This document shows positions 10,861 through 23,174 of a DNA stretch of 64,000 nucleotides, piece by piece; position 1 is the first letter of the stretch; the number at the start of each line of letters is the position of its first letter. Location of the stretch: NCBI GenBank assembly GCA_964036295.1, contig OZ038462.1, positions 34,988,355-35,052,354 on the forward strand. The letters run 5' to 3'. A program made the position numbers and the translations under genes. The notes under the pieces were generated by a model. That model searched no databases. It was not told the DNA's origin and saw nothing but the letters and a program-made list of their open reading frames with translations. This stretch comes from Plumapathes pennacea (lineage: Eukaryota > Cnidaria > Anthozoa > Antipatharia > Myriopathidae).

Positions 10861-13800
10861 AGTTTTGTGCACATCTGGAAATGCGATTCATTGAAGTGGG
10901 TGTCCAATTGCCGGCTGATAGCCAAATAGTCAGGAAGGTCAAAAACTAAAAACACATTCTCCAAGAATGATATAATGCGGTCTTGCACGAGGTCGAGCCA
11001 ACCTCGGTCACGACAACGTTTGCTAACACCGCCTTCTTTATGATGTCAGTACTAACGTATTATTAACATTTTAGAAATAAAGAGCAAACGAAACTAGTTA
11101 TATATCAATATGTAATAAAACATTACCGGGCGAAAGCAGGAGCAAATACAAATGCTTCCAAAAAGCGGGTCACTGTGCTAACGGCCACGGGCGTGCGTAG
11201 TTTTTACAACTTCACCACAAAAAGAACAACATCACGGCTTGTCAGTGCTCGTAAAACCTCCCGTTGCGACAACTGACGAAAAACGGAGACCAAGCTCAAA
11301 ATGCTCGATTTATTTTCACTTGCTGACTTAGTTCTCGCCTCGACTCATCGGTTTGTCGAGAGGGAACTGGCACCGCACTCCACAACGCCACTATTACGAG
11401 GAAAAATCGTCATTCTTCGCGATTTGGATTCATGACGTTCCCGTGTTTATGGCTTTAAAACAAATAAATCCCCTATAATCATATAATTTTATTATTCCGC
11501 AGCAGTAATAAATAAAATTCACAGTCAGTCTTGCTGCCCGAGATAATCCAGCTGCATTAAAATCTGATGACTTTCAGTTTTTGACCATATTGGTCTTCAT
11601 GTTGCGGAGAACCAAAACCTTTATCGTGCTGTGAAGAACGCTCGCTCTTTCCCCGTTGTACTCATGATAATGAGTCTTCATCGATGTTTTTCTTTCAAGT
11701 GGAAAGGCAACACAATAAGAAAGCGGGAAAACACACCTTTAAAATGTAGCGTCGTGGCCCGTTGGGATTCGTTATCAGGACACGCTTTTCGTCTTTCCTT
11801 CTCTTCGTATGATTGTGTTCACCTGAAACAAAAGATGATTACTTCTTCAGTTTCACTAAATCTGAGAGCTTTAAGCAGTTTGATGCTTTCAGCACCTGAC
11901 AACAGAGGTCCAGAAGCGTCGTAGAGACTGAATGACAGACAAATCAATGCGCTTCGCAGTATGAAAAGCGATAATCCGGCGTTCTCCTTTAAATAGGGCC
12001 ACTCAAAGCCCAACACAATAACCACCCCCTCTCATTATATACCATCAATCTATGACAGCAGATAACTATTGCGCGTCAGTAGCTGCCACGAGAAGTTAAT
12101 GACACTCGTACTTTTGCGTATTTCAATCCTTATTTGACAAAGTTTTACCATGACAGAATAAGCGCGGTCAACCGCTAAACTAACATTCGCCATTCAGATT
12201 CTAATCTGTGTGCATCTTATAAATTTGTGACTCCCAGTCTTCGAGCTGTCAACAGCGGAAGTTGCTATCTCGACAAACAGTTGCCCCAAATCTCGAGATA
12301 GGAAATGGTTTTGTTCTATATTCTTTTCGATTTCTTTAGCACAAGTTATTTGTTTAAATTATATATTCACAATGGTTTTTTGTCGGAAGCGGAAGAAACC
12401 TTGCTGGGGCCAATTTTTCACTTGACAAAACCACACAAAAGGCAATAAAAAGCTTTGCTGAACTACCTTACTAAAGACCATAACAAAGAAAAGGATTGAA
12501 AGAAAGCAAGACCAAGCACTCCCTGGATAAACACAAAGGGTTAACTATTTGTCCAGTTCAAATGAAGGAAGAAAGTTCTTTAAAAACTTTATTGGCAAAG
12601 TTGTGAAACACAATGGAATCGCAAACGTAATCATAAACATTCGCCAAATTTTGTATCGTACGCGATTTGCCATCGAGCAAAGTCAGTTTATTATACGCTT
12701 TTTAAATTTTTACAAACAATAAATAATGCTATCCGTCGTAAAAACATATACTTCCGCTTATGCTGTGAAAATCACCAGATTCACGGCTACGTTTCCAAAC
12801 AATTATCAAATCTTTAAATTCAAGAATTTTGACAGGCACACTGTTTCGCTCTCTGATTTTTTTTTTCTTAAATGATTGACGATTCAAGGTCTTTCTGAAG
12901 ATAAAGCAGCCTTAATAAAGTTCTTTATCGCAATTATTTTCTTCCACTGTGTTTCGTGTGATTTGTTTTAGTTGTGATCAGGCAAATTATTGCCTGTGAA
13001 CAATAGCATCGGGAATTTTTTGGTATTACAATTATTCCTTTGGGACATCAGTATTTTAAAACCCCCTCCTTTTTGGAAGTCTGTCGTGCTTTCCCTGCTT
13101 TTTTCAACTGACCATCGTCAAACCGAAAAAGACAACACGTATTATCATTCTGTCAAGTGCTTGACAGCATTCAAGGCTTTGAGGGAGGTCTACTTTCTAG
13201 GGCCCTCTTAATTAGCGCACTACATAAGCCCACGATCTACGTTTTTCTTGAAGTTGTCATTTAGTCTTCCATTTTCTTCAGTTTTTCCCAATATATCTAC
13301 AACACGATTATGCACATTTAGCATTCAAGCTCTCTTTTACAAGAACGTTCAATGTTGTAAAAAATTAATCCGCGCGAGCGTCTATCAGCCCTCAGGTTCA
13401 CTTTACATACTATATTACACTCTCTTTCTTTAGCCAGCAGGACAGCTTAGAGAGAAATTGTTTTTATCCTCTCTAATCTTCAGTCAGTACATTCGACTTG
13501 CAAAGACGAGGGAAAAAAATCAGTTAAAATGAAAACCTCTGTTTGCATCTTGCGCCCGGTCACCAATTTAACCTCTTTTAGAATTTCTGTCTCTATTTTT
13601 TTTTTTTTTTTTGTTTTTTTTGTTTTTGCATTTCATTATTTATATTTAAATAATTATTATGTAAATTGTGAACATATGCTTACTGTTCAGCGCCGAAGCG
13701 CAATCATTGAAGAACTTCCGTGTTTTGAATTGTATTTTCGTTAACTTTGGTCCTTTCCCCCTGTGGGTTTTCTACATGCGATATGTATTTTGCGATGTTT

Positions 13801-15508
13801 CACAGTTTCATATAAACAAAACATTATATATTGTACATATATAAATGTACAAATATAATATTCAAATCATTTCTATTTCCATTTCGTGCATAAGGTTCTT
13901 ATTCTTGTCTCGCTATTTTCCCGTTGGTTTTCACAGCGCAAAAGGTTCGTCTGCTTCTGCTTACATCGGTAGTGAAAAACAAAAAACCTAAATTATTTTT
14001 TGCCACAACCGCAATTCACTAATAGTGCTGACACGCGCACACAAAAGTACTGCTCCGAACACATATAATTTCTTAAATAATTTAAGTCAACATTCATCGT
14101 TTTTTGAACACAAGGTCTTGTTTTGATATGGACTACAGTACAAGAAAGAGTATTCGCTCTCTTCACACATGTTGTCAATGTTTGTTGCGCTATCAGAGCT
14201 TCACGTCTACTTTGCATTATTGATCAGTGGGTCGGCTCTTTTCAAATGTCTTGCTTAGTTTTGCACATTTTCATCGTGTAGCCGGAGAAATACTCACCTA
14301 GTCAGTTTTTTCGTTCCCGTCCTTTAGGAAGCAGATTATGTTTAAAATCAAAAAAATTTATGCTTGAAATCGATTTAATTGAACTCTCAATCTGATAAAA
14401 TCGAACATCAAGTGATTTCCATCACTTTTGATGACAACTTTTTTCGTCCAATCTGACTTATTATCTTATTTTTATTTGTCATTTGCTCTATGAAACTTCC
14501 TATATTTACATACATGAAGGCCATGTGGTTTTCGCCCACTGAAAGGTAACATAATCGTTCTCTCTACCGACATCTGCACTGCGCAAGCAAAAGAAAAGCG
14601 CGGAGATTTTGCTAATTGCCTTTTCGGCTCCACGACAGAAACTCCTTACACATATAAAGACAATAGCCAAAACCACAGACAAAATTGATAATTCGGCTCA
14701 AGACGGGCGGCTGGATGAAACAATTACTACTGAGGAAAGTCGTCTCATGCTCTTTCTTTATAACTAAGTGTTTTCCTTTTTGTCCGAACTGTTAATTTAT
14801 GAACGCTTAGGTGGTGATGTAACAAGATATTATATGTCTGCACATTGGACATAAATGGTCATGAATTGCCGCCGACTTTAATATTTCCCCTTGACGTTCG
14901 GAAATTAGAAATTGGAAAGAATACTTAGGGGATACCCAGCGGGGAGCCAAAAAAAAAAAAAAAAAAACAATTAAAACATATGTCGAAAATCTCTTTAACG
15001 TGTGCGTACTATTTTTTAAAGTTTACTTCATGTTTTTACCTTATATTTTTGACTCCACAAAATAAAAAAGGGAGTATATTGAACATCTGGCAAAACAATA
15101 AAAGCTAGAACCTTTTCCGTGTGGGTTGTTTAGCTTATTGGGAGTTCTTCACTCGACGTGCCGCTAATAAAGTGAACAGAAGAAAGTCGAAAGCCCTTGT
15201 TCTCATGATAAATCACCAGGTTTGTAAGCTTGGAAATGAGAAGCTGCCGCTCACAAAACGACTTCCTTTTGGTCTCTGCAGTTTATTGCCCAAAACTACG
15301 AGAAAAACGGGGCCAGATGGGAAACTCCTGGCAGTGTTCTCAACCGAATACGAAACGATTTCTACCAACATTCGCAGCTTTTTAATTTTATCTTTTCAGT
15401 CTAGAGCGGATTACCGACTCATGATCTAATATGAATAAACACTGGTAAAAATTATCTTCAAGAAACAAATAGTTTATTCGTCGCAAAAAAAGGGCAGTGA
15501 AACTGGCT
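10861..15508. other. Intergenic, no gene recognised
   Basis: About 4.6 kb without convincing coding. Open frames of 60-100 codons lack recognised domains and splice-linked partners. Contains T- and A-homopolymers (about 13600 and 14949-14967). Confidence 0.5.
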
Positions 15509-15616
15509 CGTTTCAAACGACGCGCCACTGCCGTGCCGAGCTCAATGCAAATCTATCGTTTGAGCTAATTTGCATTGAGTTCGGCACATGAAAAGTTCGA
15601 CGTTTGGTTTGAAACG
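15509..15616. repeat. Foldback hairpin element
   Basis: CGTTTCAAACGACG at the left pairs with CGTTTGGTTTGAAACG at the right, and the inner arms TGCCGAGCTCAATGCAAAT and ATTTGCATTGAGTTCGGCA pair almost perfectly around a short loop. Likely a MITE; no coding. Confidence 0.7.
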
Positions 15617-16883
15617 GACTTTACCGGCACGGCGTTTCGCACAAGTAGTTTTAATAAGTTAAAAAAAAAATCCGGTCAGATCTGTTTTGGATTTTTTTTT
15701 TATTCTCTTTCATTCACTCCAGAACATATCTTATACTAGTATCCTCGCTATTCGCTGTACATGTATTTTGACAAACCTATCAGCAGTTTTTAACTCTTTT
15801 ACTGTCTATTTTACTGTTTTTTTTTTTTCCTGCGGTGAATTTGCGTTGGCTTGCGTGTAAATTTGAGCTCGTTCGAAGTCAACGCACGTGGGGAGCCAAA
15901 TTTTGGGTCGCTTTGCGTGTCCGTTTGGCCAAAGGCTTTTAAGAAAATGCAAAACAAATTTGACTGCCTCTGCGTGAACCGGGGCATGAACACTGCTGGG
16001 CTTGATAGAGAGAACAACATCGAACGCAGATTGGAAAACTGATCTCAACCAGGACAAATCACAATTTCATGATTATATATGTACTTTACACCGCAGCAGA
16101 AAATTGAATAAAGAATTTTTAAATTGTGAGCGTCAATCAAAATCTTTTATCAGCTGATCACAGCTGGCCAAATATGTTTAATGACGATTTTCCACATAGT
16201 GTGGATTTATCTTTTTGTTCAATGTGTTCAGTGGGCAATTTTGAGGAATATAGGTTTGGCATAATTTACATGAATTTAATAAGCAAAATGGAGTGAAGAA
16301 CAATTGCGACTAACCTGCAGCTGACAGAAGTTCTTCTTGTCCGCCGCCACAGAACGTGATAAACTGACGGCCTAATTCACTCGTTGAGTTACTACATAGT
16401 AATTATGTTTTTTTTTTATTTATTTGTGTTATATTGTAAACATTTCTATTGATATTTATGATTTCTTTTTTCCGAAGACCGTGTTTATGCCGCATGCACA
16501 TTACACGGGCGTGACGTGAGCTCCCTCAATGAGCCATGTGCTCTTGGGGCAAATGTAAATGACCCATACTTAAATAAAAGAAGAAGAATAAGGCCCACTG
16601 TAACTAGTATTCTCGTACTTGAACATTCTCTTTGTGACTGCAAGAGCAAATTTCCAAACAGTCCCCGACGTTTTTATTGTTATTTTATCATCGAGTAGAG
16701 TTACGTCTTTACGGTACATCCACGTAAGCGGCTATTCAAGGCTCGGAAATAAACGGCGTACCTTCATGTTGCGAAGTTCACACCATTTTATGAAATAGAA
16801 ATATGAAAGAAACAATAACTTATACTAATAATAATAATAAAAACAACAAAAGGTTGAATAATTTGTCGATAGCCGTAGCAATA
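15617..16883. other. Intergenic, no gene recognised
   Basis: Low coding signal; short open frames only. T-runs near 15700, 15820 and 16410. No repeat termini noticed. Confidence 0.5.
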
Positions 16884-16885
16884 TA

Positions 16886-17112
16886 CAATCATGGTCAAAA
16901 GTCGTTGGGACGCTCCTCTTACGCACATCCGAAGCACAATGTAAATCCGTACAACCTGGTCTCATATTTCTTGTTTTCAAGTCCCTCCCCCTCCCCTCCG
17001 TTCAATGTTGGCCCGTGGTGCAGCTATGAGCCAAACTATGCTCAACTACCCAACATTGAATGGGGGGGAGGGGGTAAACTTGAAATCGTCCCAACAATTT
17101 TGACCATGATTG
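16886..17112. mobile_element. Tc1/mariner-like MITE with TA target duplication
   Basis: Flanked by TA at 16884-16885 and 17113-17114. Termini CAATCATGGTCAAAA...TTTTGACCATGATTG are inverted repeats, and pairing extends inward through GTTGGGACG and the C-rich CCCTCCCC...TTCAATGTTGG arm. Palindromic over most of its 227 bp and non-coding. Confidence 0.85.
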
Positions 17113-17167
17113 TAGATCTTTTTTTTACATGAACAACAAACTCATCGAACCCTCTATGACATCAATA

Positions 17168-17325
17168 CAGTAGAGGTCCGCTATCTAGAACTCTCAAGAG
17201 AAGCGAGAAATAGCTCGATATAGCGGGGGTTCTAGCAAGAGAAATTTCTAAGAGAAATTCTAAGTTCATTTCTCAGGGAAAGCAAACACCGTTCAAGATG
17301 GCGGGGAGTTCGAGATAGCGGACTG
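17168..17325. mobile_element. pogo/Tigger-like MITE
   Basis: Begins CAGTAGAGGTCCGCTATCTA and ends with the inverted counterpart TAGCGGACTG, with TA on each side (17166-17167, 17326-17327). The CAG start with TA duplication is typical of pogo-group elements. 158 bp, no coding. Confidence 0.8.
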
Positions 17326-17327
17326 TA

Positions 17328-19298
17328 TTCATAAATGTCTTCTGTTGATCGTTTAATTTAATTACTCTACTGGTGAAAACCTTACGGCGGCTGATACCGG
17401 CTGAAATTCTAAGCGGATGAGAAATCGAACAAATTAACGGCCATTCTTATCATTTTCATCAAAGGGTGAGGACAATCATTTACTCGAAACACTCGATTTC
17501 TGCAAAGAAAGTCATAACCTTTAGCACACACGCACGAACGTACACATTTTAGTTTTTGTCGTAAAAAATAAGTGGCGAGTGTGTGTATGTGTGTACTGAT
17601 TCATACACGTGGTGCATTCAAAGGCTAATCTGTTTGTACTATAGTATATTAGCTCAGAAAGGACAGTTTGAACTGATACACAAACAAAACAAAGCAAAGC
17701 AAACGTAAGGTAGTAAACAAACTTGAAGAACTTTATAAGTTCCAATTATGCCAGAAGAAATGCCAAACACAAACTGGAATGATATTGCATGTTAGCCGCC
17801 TAATCGACTAGGCCTTCGGCAGATGTGAAAATTCACAATTTAGTAATTTCCAGATGTGTAAATTCTCATCGATTTCGACACGGTGGCACCTAAACGACTT
17901 GGCCATAGGAAGAAAGACGTCATGGGGCCACGCGGGATAACACAGCACGCAACGCACGTACACTGTGCTAGAATATGTAAACTTCTTTCAATAAGTCATA
18001 TTCTCGATTGAAGTCCCACGATTATGGCAGTTCGGTTGATTTTAGACACCTCAAGCGGCAGCTTCAGAGCCTCTGATATTAAACCAACGACAACCCAACT
18101 CGGTGATTATCTTTGGGTGTAACCCAACCTTCACGCGGCCACGATACTGTTCTCAGTACGGCGGGCCGTCGTTTTCCGTTTTTCTTTCTTTTTTTTTTTT
18201 TTTTTGTTTTAGTTCAAAATTCGAAAATTAATTTATCCTGCTAAATCTATCACCTGCCCAAATCATTAAAGCTAAACCGGTGGAAGCACAGAAGGCATCA
18301 ATATTTCATTATGCGGGAAATTTAGAGTTTACGCCGATCTCACGTTGCTATGCGTGCTGGCAGCGTAAACGTAGCTGTAATCAATTTTATACCACTGATA
18401 GTGATCTCCACTGAAGTTTCAACGGGATTCGAATTCATTGCCTGCGTTCACAACTTTGGCTCTCTGCAGTTCATACATCCTCGTTTCCAGGCTACTTTTC
18501 GCAAAGAACCTGGAAACAAGGACGTCGATTTCTAACAGCGACATTTTACTCCTTTGGTGTATTGACAATTATTTCGTTCACTTGATTGAGGGATAGAAAA
18601 ATATGACTCGTTCCACAACAAAAAATAACAGTAAACATTTTTTATGATTACCGTCTGGGTTTTGAGAAGTCAACCAAACTTTCTAATCAGACAGAGTGTA
18701 TATGGGATGGAATTACAGATTCTCTTGCAATCACAAAAATAAAAACTAAATAGTAAAAATATAAATTATATAAACACAAAAACTCTAACTATTTTGTTCT
18801 CGCAGCGGTTGAATTTTGATGGGGACGTGAAACTCCGCCAGATTAGACATCATTCTTTTAATGACTTCTTTCATAAGCAAGAAACAATTTCCTGTGGCGG
18901 GAACGACGCGTGTCATGCGGAAAAGCCGGAATTCGTTGGCAATTCCAATTTTAAACTCAAGAACGACAATATTGATGCAATTTGGAGAAAAAGTAACAAG
19001 TGCAACAAAAAGTCTGAATACTGTTCTCCTTAGAACAACTGCCCTTTCATAGAACAAAGCTATTCCACAAAAATAAAAATTAAGAACGATGAGTCTGGTT
19101 TTGCTCACCGCACGGCTTTGGTAAATTACGTCACATCGTCCGGAGAGGCGAAATTCGACGGTAAAAAGAAAACAATAGGAAGATTACAATAGTCGCCAGG
19201 TGTAAAGATCCGAAGAGTGGAGACACGAGGTAGTTAAACAGAAGCCATTAAATAACACACGGGTTTCGAGCCCGTGCGAAGATTAACAACTCGTAGCT
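17328..19298. other. Intergenic, no gene recognised
   Basis: No convincing coding. Near 18785-19108 both strands are open for 60-107 codons without domain matches I recognise. A short GTTTCCAGG hairpin lies at about 18483-18515. Confidence 0.45.
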
Positions 19299-19359
19299 AG
19301 TTACATAACCACACACTGCTTGGCTGATTGCCATAGCACAGTGCACGTGATATAACGCC

Positions 19360-19456
19360 TAGTCTGCTCGCAGCAGTTTTTGTGGTCGCAACATCTTGTT
19401 TTGGGGAGGAGGAGCACAAGGTGTAACGACCACAAAAACGGCTGCGAGCAGACTAC
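19360..19456. mobile_element. Hairpin MITE, AGTCTGCTCGCAGC family, copy 1
   Basis: Near-perfect foldback: AGTCTGCTCGCAGCAGTTTT at the left, AACGGCTGCGAGCAGACTAC at the right. A second copy lies at 24123-24233. Non-coding. Confidence 0.8.
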
Positions 19457-20719
19457 ATAACATCAGGCGTCTCGTGTGTCGCGGCCGCTAGTCTCGTTGC
19501 ATCAGTTGCTCACGAGATCGGCTTCAGCGACACATTACAGATATCAGACTCATTCGCTTTAACCTTGATGCACAAAGTGACCAGGAATCGGCGTCAAAAT
19601 GTTTGTGCCGAGTTCTTCAAATCACATATCAAATCAGTTCAGGGTTAAAATCTGTATCCGCGGGGTTGCGAAATCCAATAGTACAAATGAGATCAGTATA
19701 TAAATGCGTCAAGGCCAACAAAAATCGCATTTGCTAGTAAGATATATCACGTAAAGATTTACTGCAATATTTTCCGCCCTAATTAAATTAAAACAACAAC
19801 AACGACGACGACAACTTCAACAACAAGGAATTCAACTCGACCTCAACATGACCGGGTTCGCCAATTGAATTAAGAGCTCGTATTAGGGCCCAGGTCACAC
19901 GAGGAAGTTCAGTCGATAATAACTCATCGTCGAGAGCAATATGACGGCTTTTTCAATGTTTGGTAGCTACGAGTGCGACCGGAGCCTTAGTAAAATTCGT
20001 ATTTCGCAGTAAAAAGGGACTGCAAAAATGAACTCCTCGTCTACCAGCAAATTGACTGTACTGCTATTAGAATGAAGTCACTTCTTGGAACGAGTCAAAT
20101 TGATCGCCATCAACGGTACAGTTGACCTTATGTGCATGCACTCCAATAAGCTGTGAATCCTAGTTGTTCCAAAGATTAATAGCGTTCTAACTCACTCATC
20201 ACCGCACTTTTCGCTCATCGATACGTGGACTTCTCTCTTCGTACATTTGGGGATAACCAATATGGATCGAACAAATGTGGTGAACTTATTTTAAAAGAAA
20301 TACTGCGTTTGACTCCGGGCATCCTCGATAGCAGACTGAAAGAACTGAGACACGAGAAGTCTTAAATGTTTCGGTATCTGCCATGTTCTTCTCTTCCCGA
20401 CTTACTAACCTGTCCTTTCTTGTCCAGTTTTCCTTCTTGTTTTGTTATCCACAACACTTGACTACCGTATGCGAAATCCTATCCACTTAAGTTTGCTTGT
20501 TTATTACAGATTGCGGAAACAGGATGCGTTGGCAAGTGTCGGTGACTTGCTACGTCCTTGATCCCAGGCTCCCAGTTTCCGTTTGACCTATTTGAAGCTG
20601 GTTACGCACTGCTGGGACAAAGCCAAGATTTAGAGGGGTCCTTCAATGTCCGGCTAAACTACAGAATAGTCTGCGTAGGGAACTCAGACCACCTCTCCCC
20701 CCAACGTTTTGAACTATTT

Positions 20720-20800
20720 TATAAAGTGGATACGCGGATACGCAGTAGAGCTTTTTAGGGGGAGGGGTGGTCTAACTCTACTGCGTATCCGCGTATCCAC
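20720..20800. repeat. GGATACGCGGATACGC inverted repeat
   Basis: GTGGATACGCGGATACGCAG and its reverse complement flank a loop containing a G-rich/TGGTC stretch. The same motif is expanded at 24235-24445. Structural role unknown. Confidence 0.6.
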
Positions 20801-21029
20801 TGTCCTAAACTGAATACAACACACTCTCGGTGCACGTGATATAACATATCTCCCCTTTTTACGGAATGGTCCATACGGCTATACTAAACAGTAACAATAA
20901 CCAGTGATTGTTTATCACTTAAAAAAAAACCTAATGTACAATGTCAATATAAACTTAAGGGGGTGCATAATAGTCCAGGCAGTTCCTATGTTTCACAGTC
21001 TGCCAGGTATGCTGGTCTGTATCGCTGTT

Positions 21030-21470
21030 GTCTTGGTCTGGTTGGTTGGTCTTGGTCTTGTTATCTTGACTGGTTTGGTTGGTTTGTGTTTCCCTTTACA
21101 GAGCTGAGTTCCCTTGGTCCAGGTAGCTCAGGTGGGATGTTGTTGCCTGCGTCTTTGTCCTCGTCTGTGTCTTGGTCTGGTTGGTTGGTCTTGGTCTGGT
21201 TGGTTGGTCTTGGTCTTGTTATCTTGACTGGTTTGGTTGGTTTGTGTTTCCCTTTACAGAGCTGAGTTCCCTTGGTCCAGGTAGCTCAGGTGGGATGTTG
21301 TTGTCTGCATCTTTGTCCTCGTCTGTGTCTTGGTCTGGTTGGTTGGTCTTGTTATCTTGACTGGTTTGGTTGGTTTGTGTTTCCCTTTACAGAGCTGAGT
21401 TCCCTTGGTCCAGGTAGCTCAGGTGGGATGTTGTTGCCTGCGTCTTTGTCCTCGTCTGTGTTTGGTGGCG
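21030..21470 (-). repeat. Three tandem copies in the gypsy pol C-terminus
   Basis: Units starting at about 21103, 21261 and 21394 (spacings 158 and 133 bp) repeat a sequence that on the minus strand encodes a hydrophilic Pro/Gln/Asn-rich tail (NNIPPELPGPRELSSVKG then NTNQPNQ). Copy number and spacing vary by an internal GGTTGGTCTTG-type expansion. Confidence 0.8.
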
Positions 21471-22640
21471 GGGCATTCATTAGTATCTTCTCTCTCCAGT
21501 CGGTTTGGTCTGCTTTGTCGTCCAGTTCTGTGTTTTCCTCCCCGGCGGCAGACTTCTCGTCCATCTGTGATACGTCTTGCGGTGACATGGATCCACTGAA
21601 TTTGATGATTATGTAGAAGGCTGGTTCGAATGGTGTCGACCACTTGTTGCGTTTTCTTTGTTTCAGCAACACATACTCTCCCAATATGAAGCTGTGTTCT
21701 TTGGTATTCCTTCATTTCTGAGTCATCTTTTGTTTGTACTCGTTGTCTCGCTTGTCCATCAGTTTGTCCTGGTTGCTTCGCTCCTGACGTCCCTGTTGGA
21801 CATAGCTTGGTACGGTGTTACACCGGTTGCAGGAGTGTGGTGTGTCCCGGTAAGCCGTCAGCATATCTTAGACAGTAATGTTTCTCTCAAGTTTGTCCTT
21901 CTCCTGCAGGTGGATAGTTTGTTCGGTCTTGTTTAGAAGCTGCATAAACCTCTCTGATTCCCCATTAGCTCTTGGGTGCCAGTGGTGTAATTCGGTGGTG
22001 TTTGAATCCTTCTTGCTGGGCGAATTCACTGAATTCCTTGGAATTGAATGGTGGTCCGTTGTCTGAATCTACTTGTCTTGGTATGCCATTGTGTGCAAGC
22101 ATCTTCATTTTCTCTTTCGTTGGCTTAAACACTGTGGAAGATGTGACTTCTACTTCTGGGTTCTTTTGTCAACAGCAACCAAGTTGTAGTGTCCCCCGAA
22201 GTCAACTGCAATTTGTTCCCAGGGTTTCTGTGGGATGACAGTTGATTTGATTGGTTCTGCTCTGTGTTGCTTTGTGGTGACTTGGCATTCATAGCATTGA
22301 CCAATGGTCTGGTCAACTAGCGTGTTCATGCCAGGGAACCAATACTTAGCTCTGATCATCTGCTTGGTCTTAGTTGTTCCCAGGTGTCCAAGTCGATGAG
22401 CAACCTTAGTGATCTTCCTCTATAGGTTTGTGGAGGTAACAATCCGGTCTAGCCTGAGGATCAGTTCTTGTGCTTCGTACAATTCTTCCTTGATGGCTTA
22501 GAATGGTGAGATGTCTGGATCCTTCTTTTGTTTCTCCCAGTCTCCCTTGCAGATTCTTTGGCTGAGTTTATGAAGGACGCTGTCTGCCCTAGTTTCTTCC
22601 TTGATCTTGTCTCGTTAATTAGTTCTAATTGGCAGAATAA
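21350..22640 (-). pseudogene. Ty3/gypsy pol remnant: integrase region
   Basis: Minus-strand frames read in order: a linker (IKEELYEAQELILRLDRIV), the HHCC zinc finger (AHRLGHLG...RAKYWFPGM...CYECQ, with H-x3-H and C-x2-C), the start of the integrase core (PWEQIAVDF, first catalytic Asp), a later DNGPPFNSKEF (second Asp) and NGESERFMQ (Glu), then a hydrophilic C-terminal tail with tandem repeats. At least three frameshifts or stops break it, so it is inactive. No reverse transcriptase domain is visible in the window, so the element is internally deleted. Confidence 0.82.
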
Positions 22641-23174
22641 CGCACGCTCTCGCGTTAGGTAAATTTCACTAAAAAATGGGAAAAATTGTTACAAAACCAC
22701 TTGGAATGGCATAAAGAGTGATATTTTATCCGAATACGATATAAAACTATAGCTTGTGTTGCATTTATTTAGGATTTCCAACGGTTTACACTTTCAACGG
22801 TTTACACCACAGAGTGAAAGAGGATTAGACAGATTCTATTTTAGTTCGTAGTGTAAACCGTGTCATATTTCAACCTCTCCGGATCATAAAATTCCACATA
22901 GGCAACCATTTGCGATACATTTAAGACCATTTTCAATATGTCATTGCCCTTTTTCTGGGATTTCGGAGTCAATATTGTCAACCTTTCGTATATCTCCTGT
23001 GCAGGACGCGGTTCTCGAAATGCTTAGGTTGCTTTCCAGGGCACGGAACGGCACCAATTTAATGTTGTACTTTCACATAAGGTGCTCTTATTTCTTAATT
23101 TGAAACGTGTGTACTCACATAACCATCTTCATGAACTTTTTGGCAGTTGTCGCTTTCTGAGTATCAAAATCCAT
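22641..23174. other. Remainder of the gypsy interior or unknown DNA
   Basis: Non-coding as far as I can see. A CGGTTTACAC motif repeats in both orientations at about 22780-22860. The 27 bases before 23175 read on the minus strand as TGGATTTTGATACTCAGAAA, reminiscent of a primer-binding/gag-leader region next to an LTR. Confidence 0.4.

Larger units (their letters stand above)
19299..20990. repeat. Left direct-repeat block flanking the gypsy remnant
   Basis: Shares long segments with 23175-24460: the block around 20003-20815 matches 23424-24458, and 20827-20990 matches 23217-23380. A GGCTGATTGCCATA...GTGCACGTGATATAAC motif occurs near 19320 and again near 23190 and 23395. These are probably LTR-derived copies of the enclosed gypsy element, but the order of the sub-blocks differs on the two sides, so a rearranged or nested insertion is likely. 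Confidence 0.6.
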
